64,000 bases of DNA from the NCBI GenBank assembly GCA_029379385.1, contig CM055608.1, forward strand, positions 27,588,350 through 27,652,349, read 5' to 3'. The translations under genes and the position numbers were made by a program. Of the stretch, positions 11,776 to 28,173 are shown piece by piece (position 1 is the stretch's first letter; each line of letters starts with the position of its first letter). This DNA comes from Quillaja saponaria. Taxonomy: Eukaryota > Streptophyta > Magnoliopsida > Fabales > Quillajaceae. The notes beneath the pieces were generated by a model. The model worked only from the letters and a program-made list of their open reading frames with translations. It was not told where the DNA came from and did no database searches.

Positions 11776-12450
11776 TCAGTACCAAATGGATCTTTTCTGA
11801 AACAAGCAAGGCCAGTGCCCGAATATAGCTTCACAGAAACCCATGTCATCTCTACTGTAGCTGTGTGGTACTATGGGTTCTTGTGCACCCTGGTTGAAAG
11901 GATCTTCCTCTCCTCCATACCCAACCCAATTCTGGTAGCTTGACCAAGAATCGTAATCAGAAGCAGACTGGTATTCAGTGTCTTCTTGATAACTAAAATA
12001 GCTTGCACAATCTTCTTCATATTGATCCGGTTCTTGTGCCTTTCCCATAGAATTGCCATATGCATCGTGATGGCTACCATTTCCAAATGAGAAGAAATTT
12101 TCTCTCCAATATTCACCAGAGAAGAAGTCATATTCACTTGGCCTATTCCAGTTATAATAGCAAGGTATTTGCTGTCCTTCATCAGCCGGTTCATTCTCAT
12201 TCTGGCTTTTGCTTGCTAAATGAGCCACTTCTTTATCTTGAGGTGAATCAATGAAACCATGATAGACTACATTTTGTGTAGGAGCATGATTGGGATTGAA
12301 AGCAGGATGAAGTTGGTAGAAATTTAACAACTGAATTTCCTCAGAATTGCCTGCTAGGTTATAACAGTTGCCAAAGAAAGTAGGCTGATTGCCAATGGCA
12401 GGCGACTCATACATATAGCAAGAAGAATAGTAGGTCATCGCAGAGGACAT
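11776..12450 (-). CDS. Acidic, aromatic hypothetical protein
   Basis: The open frame from the ATG at 12450 to the stop at 11776 encodes 224 aa. The frame stays open a few codons upstream, but only with a GTG. The protein is rich in Tyr, Phe, Trp, Ser, Asp and Glu, has no signal peptide or membrane helix and looks largely disordered. Its C-terminus, RDDMGFCEAIFGHWPCLFQ, is the most ordered-looking part and resembles a short conserved tail seen in plant proteins of unknown function. No catalytic motif is visible. The length, codon use and that tail argue for a real gene, although an upstream exon on the minus strand cannot be excluded. Confidence 0.6.
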   Translation of the reverse strand: MSSAMTYYSSCYMYESPAIGNQPTFFGNCYNLAGNSEEIQLLNFYQLHPAFNPNHAPTQNVVYHGFIDSPQDKEVAHLASKSQNENEPADEGQQIPCYYNWNRPSEYDFFSGEYWRENFFSFGNGSHHDAYGNSMGKAQEPDQYEEDCASYFSYQEDTEYQSASDYDSWSSYQNWVGYGGEEDPFNQGAQEPIVPHSYSRDDMGFCEAIFGHWPCLFQKRSIWY

Positions 12451-14425
12451 TGATTCAACTAAAAACACTTGGGCTCTCTTATGAGGCTAGTAAGTTTTCT
12501 GGAGCCTTACACAACGGATGGCCAAAATGGAATTTATACCTTGAAAAGTTAAGTTGGAGAATCTGGCTTTTTGGCATCCACATAAAAATGGCAGAATATA
12601 GCTATACTCAAGATATCATATGGAGATTCAATTCTAAACTTCGAACCCTTTGCTCATACATGACCACCAATTCTGTTGTCGATTACCATCCAGCTTATCC
12701 TTGGTAGAATCTCTTTCTCGTTTGGGACAGAACCACCAAAAAGATAGGCATCACTGACATGGATGCCCGATCATTTTATTCTCTTCCCTGTGTAAAGAAA
12801 AGCTTCCACTTTCTGAAAATCTCTTGCTCTTTCGGTCTTCTTTTAGGCACCATGAGCTCTACTTTGGTCAAGCTGAGAACATTCCCATGAAATATTTGCA
12901 GGATATATGTATATCTGTAATCTATTTACAGGATAGCCCTCATGGATGCCCATTAACAATCCACAGCTTATGAGATCATGAACTTTTTAACCTACATCCT
13001 TAACCAAAAGAAATAGTGGATTTGAAAAATAGAAGTCATCTCAGATTAACATCTGAAGCAAGTAAGCCTAAGAGAGAGACAAGGATGAGAAACTAATCTT
13101 CAATTTTTTATGTGCTGCGCCTCTGGCTTAAAAGTTTCCCAATTTGCTTCCTTCAGAAACTAAAGAAGCTGGAAAACTGATAATCAGGGTAAGATAGAAG
13201 TACACAGACTCTAAATTGTGGTAGTAAAGTATTTGTGTATTGCAGGACATTGCACATGACATAAAATCACTGCTTATAATATGGCTAGTATTATTACAAA
13301 TTTAGTGAAGCTATATAAAGTATGAACACAGAAAAAAAGTGACAAGCAAGAAACTGAAGAGATCAACCATGACAAGTATTGTGCAGCTCGCACTCAAAAA
13401 ACCAGTTAAGTTAATTGAGGTGACTTCATATTGCAGAAGTAGTAAGGCAAGATTTGCAAATGCTCAGCATTCTTACTTTTATCAATAAATACCAGGTCCA
13501 AAGCTTTAGGGATGCCTGCATGGGAAGCCACTGTTGTGGCAGTCTGATTAAAGCAGAAGCAGTTAAAAACACAGTAAGATGGGAGATGTCAACCTTGTTA
13601 ATCCCAAGCCTGGACAAGAAGCACTTACGATGCTAGAAGCAAATGGAGATATATATCATATAGTCTTCATATTGGCTACGGGACTGTAAAGACATGGTAG
13701 TCTAAAGGGGATTGGAGGAAGAAACATATATCTGGGACTGAGAGGAAGTAAGTTACGGCTTGCTGCTCATTCTTGATAAAATCACCAAGTTCTCTTGTTG
13801 CCTCACAAGAATAGGATTTTGAGCTCAAAAGCCTTGAGAATAAGCTATGAACCCATTACTTGACAAGAAAAAAAGGCAGTGATGAACCTGTTTTTACAAT
13901 AAATAGAATGCATGTAAACATATAATTTGTAGGATACTTTATCTTTAAAGATTTGGATTTATCAAGAACAACACTCTTTTTCAGCTGTCAACTTGTGTCA
14001 CTTATTTATCTACTGCATGCCAAAAATAGAGACAGACCTAACTCACAATTTTGTATGTAAAATACAATTAAAGAAAGTGACCCATATCACGACATTTGGA
14101 TGTTAATCTTCCTATACAGTACTAAAAATGTATAAGTCATGTAAATGTCAACAACCATATGGTAGATCTCAAAATCAGGAAACTCCCTTACCAGCTTGAT
14201 GAAGGCAAAAACAAGTAAGTGGCTTTGAGCAAATAATCCACAGGCTACATAACCTAGCTAGAAGAATCATTCCTTATCATGGAGTTGAAGTTATACAACT
14301 CCTTTGAATGAGAACCATAAACTGATTTAATTGTGTCTCGGCAGCAACTGCAAGCAAGAACAGAGATTGATGAGAATTTGAGACACGACACTTAAGCAAG
14401 AGGTAAAGGGAGAATAAAGGTGGAC
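12451..14425. other. Region between two minus-strand genes; unassigned exon-like segments
   Basis: The region must hold the promoter of the acidic protein gene (near 12450-12900) and the 3' part of the YkgJ-type gene. On the minus strand two stretches look coding but could not be joined with confidence. One lies near 13759-13824, reading CEATRELGDFIKNEQQA before a possible donor. The other starts after a good acceptor at about 13564 and reads TATTVASHAGIPKALDLVFI and onward to a stop near 13400. Confidence 0.35.
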
Positions 14426-15214
14426 CTGCAGGCTTCCTTGTTGAATTTCTTCTTGTCAATTCCAAACAAAGTCTTGAATACTTCAGGTTCCACACGACAG
14501 AAATAAGGACGATCTGGAGCAAAGAGGTCCACATGCAGTTAGACTTCAGGACTTCCATTAACAAGCAATGGCCAAACATGGACTCTCACCTGAATAAATT
14601 GAGCATTTCCGTGTACTTTTCTCATAATGAATACACCATCCATCTGGGCCGATTAAGCTTTTGTAGAGCTGAAATTCATAACGGAGATCAAACATCAAAA
14701 CAGAAATGCAAAGAGGCACTACACAATAGCAAAACGTCCATAACATGGAGCATGACCCAACAACATTTTCTTTAATTATAAAAAATTCTTAAATGGAAGA
14801 CGTCTTCATTGAACATCATATGAAAACCATATACCAACCCAAACCAGTCCATATAAAGTAAAGCTGTCATATAATGAAAGAAGCATTGGAATTTCTCAAT
14901 TTCTCAAACACATGATGAGCAAAGTATCAGAAACATAATGCTAAAAACTTATAAACCAAACCGAAGTACCAAACCTCAACATCTGCAGGGTCGTTAAAAA
15001 TCTCTTCAGGAGTGGCAAAGGACGGACCTTTGTCGAGCTTGCAGCAGGCTCCACAACCCTCCACGCAACGCCATACCGTTTCCTTCTTCTCGATCCCGAA
15101 GCCAACAGTGCTCTGGCTTTGTTTTGTTTTGGGATTCATCTTAGCTCTCCGCCGCGGACGATTAGCCGCCGAGCCAACGGTGACGGCAAAGGGCAGAGCC
15201 ACGGCATGAAACAT
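14426..15214 (-). CDS. YkgJ-type cysteine-cluster protein (last exon unresolved)
   Basis: Three exons on the minus strand, 15214-14975, 14668-14590 and 14513-14426, join in phase. The product begins with a basic, Ser/Ala-containing leader that could be a chloroplast transit peptide. It then shows WRCVEGCGACCKLDKGPSF (CX3CX2CC), DGWCIHYEKSTRKCSIY, RPYFCRVEP and FNKEAC. This arrangement of cysteines is that of the YkgJ family (PF03692), predicted to bind zinc or iron; its biochemical role is unknown. Exon 3 ends in phase 2. The expected C-terminal exon was not found with certainty: an acceptor near 13866 would add only about eleven residues, and other frames downstream look coding but do not resemble the family. 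The ATG at 15214 is preferred; an in-frame ATG lies further upstream at 15319. Confidence 0.75.
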
Positions 15215-16867
15215 TGATTCAATGTCTTTCCGGATAAGGATTTTAGTAATTGAAAGCAGCCTTTCGGTAACAAAAAAATTGAAAAACAAAACATTTTGAG
15301 TTTGACGGTTTGAGTTCAAAACTTCAAATTATATATCTATTATTTTATTTTCTTAATAAAATAATAATAATAATCCCAAAACCAAAATAAAAAATAATTA
15401 ACTTAATTACTGTTTTTGGTCCTTAAAGATTTTTTTTTTTTTCTTAATCAAGTCTTTTAAATGCATAGAGACCTCTTTATATTTTCTTCAGTGGCGAGGG
15501 TTTTTAAGAGAGTTTAAAGAGAATGAGTGAGATTTAATTTGAATAAACAAAAATTGAAGGTTTCAAGTATTTAAGTCATTTGATTTTAAAAAAAATATTA
15601 ATATTAAAATTACATTAGATTGACATATAGACCGATTGAATTTTTTATCTTATCCATAATGTGAGGTACATCACAAAATTTAATAAGTAAGATTATCGTA
15701 TTGGCCTCTAATACTCTTCTCAATAAATCTAATACATTATGAATATTCTCCAAGTTAAACAACCATTTCAACCATGAAGCATCTATGTCAATTAGCCTTA
15801 ATAGTGGTTTGCCCACAAGGGATTTTAATCGAATTCTTTAGGGTGCATGTTTTTTTAGTTTTTCATAATATAAAATATTCTCTAAATTAAAGAGTTAATT
15901 GTACTTTTCTTTGTTGAATTATTTTGCAAAAAATAATGTCTTTAATTTCTATAAAATTAAATACCCGTTACACCCATATACTTTTATCACTTTGGTTAAT
16001 AATCTAATCTATTTAGATTGAGAATTAGATCCAATAAATAATTAATATGTACACATCATACGAGAATTAAATAATAAAAATATTTATTTTCCCATTAATA
16101 AAGTTAACAATTTTTTCGTCCTTCCCGTTCTCTCATGGTTCCCCTTACACAAAATTCCTATGTTACTATCTATAAAATCAAAACTAGTAAAATTTCAAAG
16201 ATCTGCCAATGAATGAGATCTGAGGTAGATATATTCAGACTTACTAATGACTCATCCAAAGCCACCATATATGTCTTAAATCAACACGTACATATGACAT
16301 ACATCAATACATACATGTGCCTGGGGAATTCAAAGGCAGCGAATCTACGTAAGGGAAGGATGGATTCAAAATGAAACATTGTCCTTTTAAAGCTAAAAAG
16401 ACAAAGAAAAGAAAGAAAAATCTAAACCAAATTCCTTCTAGTAGAAAAACATTGGCCCAATGACGTACAAACTAAAGATAATCATTTGGCAGTCTCTTTA
16501 ATCCATAAAATAATTTAGCAGGAAAACATGTACAACACCATGATCCATTTTATGTGATTTTAGAATGTCAGTCTTCAATTACAAAAGATTAAGTTGTATG
16601 TTTTTAATTTTATAGTAATTTGGAGGAGAGGATTATGGGTTTAGCTTTTCACCATGAAAGAAACTTATTAAAAATAAAGAAAATACATGTAAAGTCCATT
16701 TCTTGGTTCATGTTTAAGAGAAGTTTTTGCTGAACTGGTTTGAAAACACTAACAATTTAAGGATACAGGAATAAACCATTTTAAAAAATCCACAAGATTT
16801 CTTAACTTCCTGTTAGTTCACAGACCAAGGCACTGTCCGGGAAAATCAAATTCCTGAGGGAAGCACT
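15215..16867. other. Intergenic region
   Basis: Probably the promoter of the YkgJ-type gene at its left and the 3' UTR of the RS2Z gene at its right. The middle is AT-rich and I see no gene, no clear repeat and no RNA gene in it. Confidence 0.5.
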
Positions 16868-19434
16868 TCAAGGTGACTCGCTGCCTCTTGGTGAATGGCG
16901 GGTGTCCTCCTCCTCGTCTTCCAACTCCTCCTCATCAATTGGGCTCCTGTCATCCCTAGGAGTAACACTCGGGCTGCGACCATTAGCTTTAGGGCTACCA
17001 TCACCACTGTCTTTTCCGGGGCTTCTACTCTTATCCCTAGGACCATCACTGTAGTCAGATCCATCTTGTTTGATGGCCAATCTATCATTTCTAGGTGAAG
17101 CACTGTTTTCCCCCATGGGACTGCCTTCATTAGGTGTGGGGCTCCGCTTCCTTCTCTTGGAGTGGGGAGGACTATTCTTTGCCTCAGGGCTGTGGTAGGG
17201 AGGACTCTGTGATCTATCATCAAGATCGGTGCTTCGTCCTCTTTTAACTGGGGATCTTGATAAGCTGGCAAGGATAGACATTAAATCAATGCACATGCAA
17301 TAAACAAATTATTTGTGAAACAGACAAATGTATTCTGAAAGAGTGGGTCAAACACCAACAACTACAGTCACTTCTAGTTCTTTAAAATCAATTAACCAAG
17401 TTAATGACAATACACAACCAGAGAGTAGAATGTTGGCTGATAAATACATAAAAGAGTAGAAATTAACCCACCTGTAGCTGCGACCTTGGTTGTAGCTTTG
17501 GTCTCGACTCCTGCCACGGCCAGGTGAGCGTGACCTCACTGGAGAACGTGAATAACTCCTGCCTCGTCTTCAAGGACAAAAATGAAAGGGTTCCAATATC
17601 ATACAAGACAAATATACCAGAAAGTACAAGTCTACCAAATAATAACAATGGTATATCTGTCAGAGGTTCAGACAGCCTTAACAACATGGGACATGCGACT
17701 ACCTCAACTTCTGTGAGCTATTCTTGCAGTTTCGTTCTACATGACCTCTCTCCCCACAGCGATAACATTTATTCTTCCAGTCTCCGGCTTTGCAATCTCG
17801 AGCCCAGTGACCATCAATGCCACAATTAAAGCAGCGTCCAGATCCAGGTGGAGGACCTCTGCCCAAATGCTCCCGAGAACCACGTGGCACCTGATACATG
17901 GGTAGAAGTTTGAAAAAGAAGAATATTAGGAATAAAATAAACACTCAAACTGCTTTGACAACAAAAGAGTCAATAGGAGAACAATATTTTGGCAGGGCAC
18001 TAGGACTTGTCTGGTTGACATAAGACAGCAACACTATGAAATGAATTGGGGAGTGGGGGAGATTCTCGGTTCGGATCCTTGGGTTTGAGAGTTCAAGGGA
18101 AAAAGATAAATGAAGTTAACTAGATAGTTCCTCTATCAGTAGGCAGGGACATTTCATTGTAGAGAGGAGTCCCCGTTATAAAGGTGGTAATCAAATAGAT
18201 AAAAGATATAAAGACAAGTACAAAAGAAGATCAAAACATCTTATTACATTATATTAACATCAGATTATATGCATAACCTCAACTAGAAGAGGTATGTATG
18301 ACTTATGAAGGATTGGCATGTAGAAAAAAAAAAAAATACCCCCTTTGTGAACTCCACAATGATACGACTTCCATCAACATCCCGACCATCTAAGCTGTAT
18401 CTTGCATCATCAGCATCTCGGGGATCACTGAATTCCTGTTCATGGTTGGTGAAGGGAAAAAACCAACTAATATACAGTTTTTCAACATTGGTTATGCTTT
18501 TTAGTTCTTCCAAGCAGATAAGTAGATATAAAGTAAGAGCAACAACTTACAACAAAGGCGAAATTGTGCTTCATATCCACGTCTCGTATTCTGCGGAAAT
18601 GGTTCCAGAAACAGTAAGGCCATCATTACTAACTACTGCAAGTGTGTGATACTTCGCCACTCACAGACGCACTAAACACCAGTCTGTGACTGTTGCCATT
18701 TCCATAAAAACACGCAATAACATTATACAAAGAACCGCCAAAGTCAACACTCATCAAGAATTTCCACCATTTCACCAAGGCCACCCCACCATAGACCTTC
18801 AGGTTTTGGCAAAACCCCAGAAACCTTCAACAAGATCATTCAAGTTAAAAATATGACACCTAGAGGATAAGGTTCCGACACATAAGATGATGAACAACTA
18901 ATATAAATCCAAGCACAAACAGAGCTTGGCAAAAACCTATGTCTTCACTACATTTCGGGGTAAAATAAAGGCCACGCCCCACACTGATTAACCACTAATC
19001 AAACTTCACTCAACTTTCTTTAAAAAAAAAAATATATTAACAAGGTCAAAAGACATCTTTTATTAGCTTTCCTGAACATGCATCACCATCCATAGGGAAA
19101 AATATAATAGTTAGATCAAAAGACATCTTAATGCATCAACCCAGTATCACTAAAAATCACCGAAGAACTTGTACTGAGTAGAATAAGGAAAAGGCGTTGA
19201 ACTAAAAAACAATGAACATTAAAATGAAAAGCTAGCCAAATACACAGGAGATTTGGATCCAGCACAAAGAAAACAGCAAATGCAGCTATGAAAAGAAAAA
19301 GACAATTGCATAAATCAGTAATCTTACCTTCCATATCTGCTAAAGAGCCTCTCCAGATCACGTGAACGCGTTCGTGATGACAGGTGACCCACATACAGAC
19401 GGTTATTACCATAGCGATCATCATAACGAGGCAT
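16868..19434 (-). CDS. RS2Z: RS2Z-type SR splicing factor (RRM, two zinc knuckles)
   Basis: Six coding exons on the minus strand, 19434-19328, 18590-18551, 18435-18340, 17890-17703, 17567-17472 and 17264-16868, join to 307 aa. Residues 10-80 are an RRM ([28 protein letters not shown]). Two CCHC knuckles follow: C101-C104-H109-C114 and C123-C126-H131-C136. Then comes an RS domain ([18 protein letters not shown]) and an SP-rich tail ending in an acidic [11 protein letters not shown] stretch. This order defines the plant-specific RS2Z subfamily (RS2Z32/RS2Z33, about 285-290 aa in Arabidopsis), nuclear regulators of constitutive and alternative splicing. Such genes are known to regulate their own splicing through long introns in the RRM region; here the intron between coding exons 1 and 2 is the longest coding intron (737 bp). 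Which paralogue it is cannot be decided. Confidence 0.95.
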
Positions 19435-19441
19435 TTTCAAT

Positions 19442-20217
19442 CTACAAGAACCATATTTAAAACTAAACACGTACAGTAGTAGTAAACTTGGCTAGAAAAT
19501 TAGGTTAATCAACCTATAAAAAAAAAATATATTGAGACTAAACACTAAAAACAAGGAGATATCTTTTTCACAACCAATCGCATTGTGTACCCTATGTATG
19601 ATAGGAATCAAACATACTTCAATGCCATTGATTTATACATCACTATCAGACAGATAGAGATACATAACATCAAATAGAAAAGGTACGTATGAGTTCTGAA
19701 GGATTGATGTGTTAAAAATTAATACCCCTCGCAACCCCACAATGATACGCACACATATAAAATAATAAAATTATATTATCTGCTACCCACACAAAATCTT
19801 ACACAAACAAATGTAGCATATGTTTTTTTATCATGGAATCAACCAGACAAGACAACTCTTAGCAAAAAAAAAAAAAAAAAAAAAAAAACAGACGAGACAA
19901 ACCCATACTTGTCTAATCCCATTTTCCATAGCTCAAAAAGCTTCGGTTCAATTTTAGACCCAAAATGGTGATTGGGTAATAAATCTACGTCAACCCCAGA
20001 TGTAAAAAAATACAAACTGAAACAAGGATAAAGCCGAAACAAGTAACCAAAGTCAATTAAAATTTCCGTCAAATCCTTTAAAAAGAACCCTAGAATTCCT
20101 AGCGAAAAGAAATTAAAAAAAAAACGTTACTTTGATTCAACCAGAACGAAAAATCTTTGAGCAAATAAATAACAAGATCGAAATCCAATTGGCTGGAGAG
20201 ATGCTCAGAGTGTATAC
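19442..20217 (-). other. Probable 5'-UTR intron of the RS2Z gene
   Basis: On the minus strand a donor CAAG|GTATAC at 20217 and an acceptor TTGTAG at 19442, seven bases before the ATG, bound a 776-bp intron. A poly-A run (19863-19888 on the plus strand) and a copy of the exon 3/intron 3 boundary of the same gene lie inside it. Inferred from splice sites only. Confidence 0.55.
19663..19750 (-). repeat. Copy of RS2Z exon 3/intron 3 boundary inside the 5'-UTR intron
   Basis: The plus-strand stretch CATAACATCAAATAGAAAAG to ACAATGATACGC is a diverged copy of 18272-18366 (CATAACCTCAACTAGAAGAG to ACAATGATACGA), which spans the end of coding exon 3 and the start of intron 3. Shared words include AAGGATTG, AATACCCC and CACAATGATACG. 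Confidence 0.65.
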
Positions 20218-21424
20218 CTTGAAAGGTGTAGATAACAGAAACTGGTTCGTAGCTGACCCCTTTGAAACGTAGGAGGAACAGATTCGCTTCTTTGCTTCTT
20301 GATTTTATGGAATCCAATCCACAAGCGTTTAGAGGAAAAAAAATCAAGAAAACTGATTCGGTGTCCAATTCCGCTTGGGAGGTGATTAGATTTCGACGTG
20401 TCTTGTTTGGGCTTATGGGTCTTGTTTGGGCTCCGTTGATGGACTTCTACGTTAATAAAGTCTAATAGGTGTGCAACACTGGAACCCTACAATTAGTTTC
20501 ACTCCTCATCTTAACGGGGTCTTATTCATTATTATAAAACCCACTCACAAAAGTTGCACTAATTTCACTATTAATTAGTGTCATTTTTATTATTTGCATC
20601 TCCTATTACAATTAATAAAATCTATGAGCTCGAAGGCTAGGACTCCTAATTACTTGGAAAGGAGTCACATGAAGGCTATGATAGAACTTGACTCACTCAT
20701 TAGTTACCAAGGATACTATTAAGACAAATGCACATAAGGAGAGATAGTTCCGGGGTTGCTTGGAAATGTAAATTAACCATCTTCTCTTTTTAGTCATAAA
20801 AAAAACTTACATAGAGAAAGGTAAGTGTCAGAACACTTTTTTTTTTTTTTTTTTTGCTTTCTGTTATGATCTCAAAGTGTAGCACAATCAAATTAAAGAG
20901 TAAATAATTTATTAATTAGTAATGGCTTTTCTTCTTTATTATTACCAAAATTTCTTGAAACATTCTGAAAGTAAATCTGCTCAAAATCCTCTTTCCTGCC
21001 ACGACCTTAACTGGTAGGTTCCTTCTAATCGTTGTTCTTTTGCTTTGCGCTCATTAGACCGTTGATCCAATTGAACAATGAACAGAAAACTATCTTGGAC
21101 AGACAGAAGCTAGGGAAGTAATTAATGTATATCAATCAAGTCATAAACAGACCTGGCAGGCAGGAACAGTTAAGAACAAAAAAAGGAAGAGAAATCTTTC
21201 ATTACTAACGTTCTGAAAAAAGAAAGGGGGAAAGATATCAAGTTTAAATAAAGGTCTACAAGAATCCCAAGGAATAGTGACCCTATTAAAGAAAAGGGAA
21301 AATCAACGTGTATTGTATCCCAATTCAAGGCCCAGATCATCCCTGATTTTTAAATAGGATGAGGGTCACAGGAAAAGACCTAGATTAAATACTACCAACT
21401 GTTGTCCCAAACCTATAGAGTTGT
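20218..21424. other. Intergenic region between RS2Z and the Ca2+-ATPase gene
   Basis: The first 200-300 bases are the likely 5' UTR and promoter of RS2Z on the minus strand. The last few hundred are probably the 3' UTR of the Ca2+-ATPase. A poly-T run lies at 20839-20856. No gene is seen. Confidence 0.5.
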
Positions 21425-27369
<5,945 letters not shown>

Positions 27370-27495
27370 TTAAATCAACCAGACAAAACAATTTCTAAGC
27401 TTTGTCCAGATCAATTCATACAAAAACTCAGAGTAACACTCCGAGTAAAACACGATCCAATTGTACCAATTGGAAACCCTAATTGATAACGAAAC

Positions 27496-27607
27496 CTGAA
27501 AAAAATCTATATTCCAAGAAAAAAAGGAAGGCTCAATTAGATGAAATAGGAAATAGGAAATAGGAGAATACGAAAACCAAAACAGTGAAACGAGGAGATG
27601 AAATCAC
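27496..27607 (-). other. Probable 5'-UTR intron of the Ca2+-ATPase gene
   Basis: A donor AAAG|GTGATT at 27607 and an acceptor TTTTTTTCAG at 27496 on the minus strand bound a 112-base intron about 126 bases before the start codon. The pyrimidine tract is good; the call rests on splice signals only. Confidence 0.45.
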
Positions 27608-28173
27608 CTTTGCATACTAATTTGAGATTCGAAATACCACAGCTTATGGCAAATTTCGATAACTCTTATGAGATGTTTGTTTCTTGAGAAAACTTCGAGC
27701 TGGAAAAAGAGATAAAAGAGAGAGCTTCAATCACACAACTGCCCTCGCTCCTCGAAGATTGTGCTTTCCCCACTAGTGCTGTTGCTCATTTACACACACA
27801 GACACAGTCTCTCTCTCCCCGTCCCCGTCTGAGTCTCTTTCACTGCCTGGTGGCGTTAGAAGGAGTTTAAATTTATATATGAGAGGAAAATTTGATTTAA
27901 GGGATTGAAAAATTGCTAACAGAAACTTCGTGGTACCTCCATGCGATTAAATATTATTAAAGCTTGTTAAGCATGGCGTCGTTTGGATTGTGACAACTTC
28001 ACAGAAAAGTTCTTCTAATGACGTGGCTAAATTTCATTGGAGACTTTTTTCTCTTTGTTGTTTCCTATTGGCGGCGAATCGTATTCGAGGCGTAGTTTGG
28101 TAGTTGCCTCCGAATCTTTAAATTATATTTTTTTTATTTACTTCCAAGCCGTAATCCGGAGAAAATTATGCAT

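Noticed and set aside
15610..15816. 68-aa minus-strand open frame with a leucine-rich look
   Set aside because: No family match recognised, no splice or promoter context; probably a chance frame or a decayed repeat fragment.
16846..17271. 141-aa open frame overlapping the RS2Z last exon on the same strand
   Set aside because: It is an alternative frame of the RS/SP-rich coding exon; the other frame continues the RRM and zinc-knuckle protein with correct splice phase.
17980..18130. B-box-like GGTTCGGATCC in RS2Z intron 3, possible SINE
   Set aside because: No convincing A box at the right distance, no A-rich tail and no flanking duplication.
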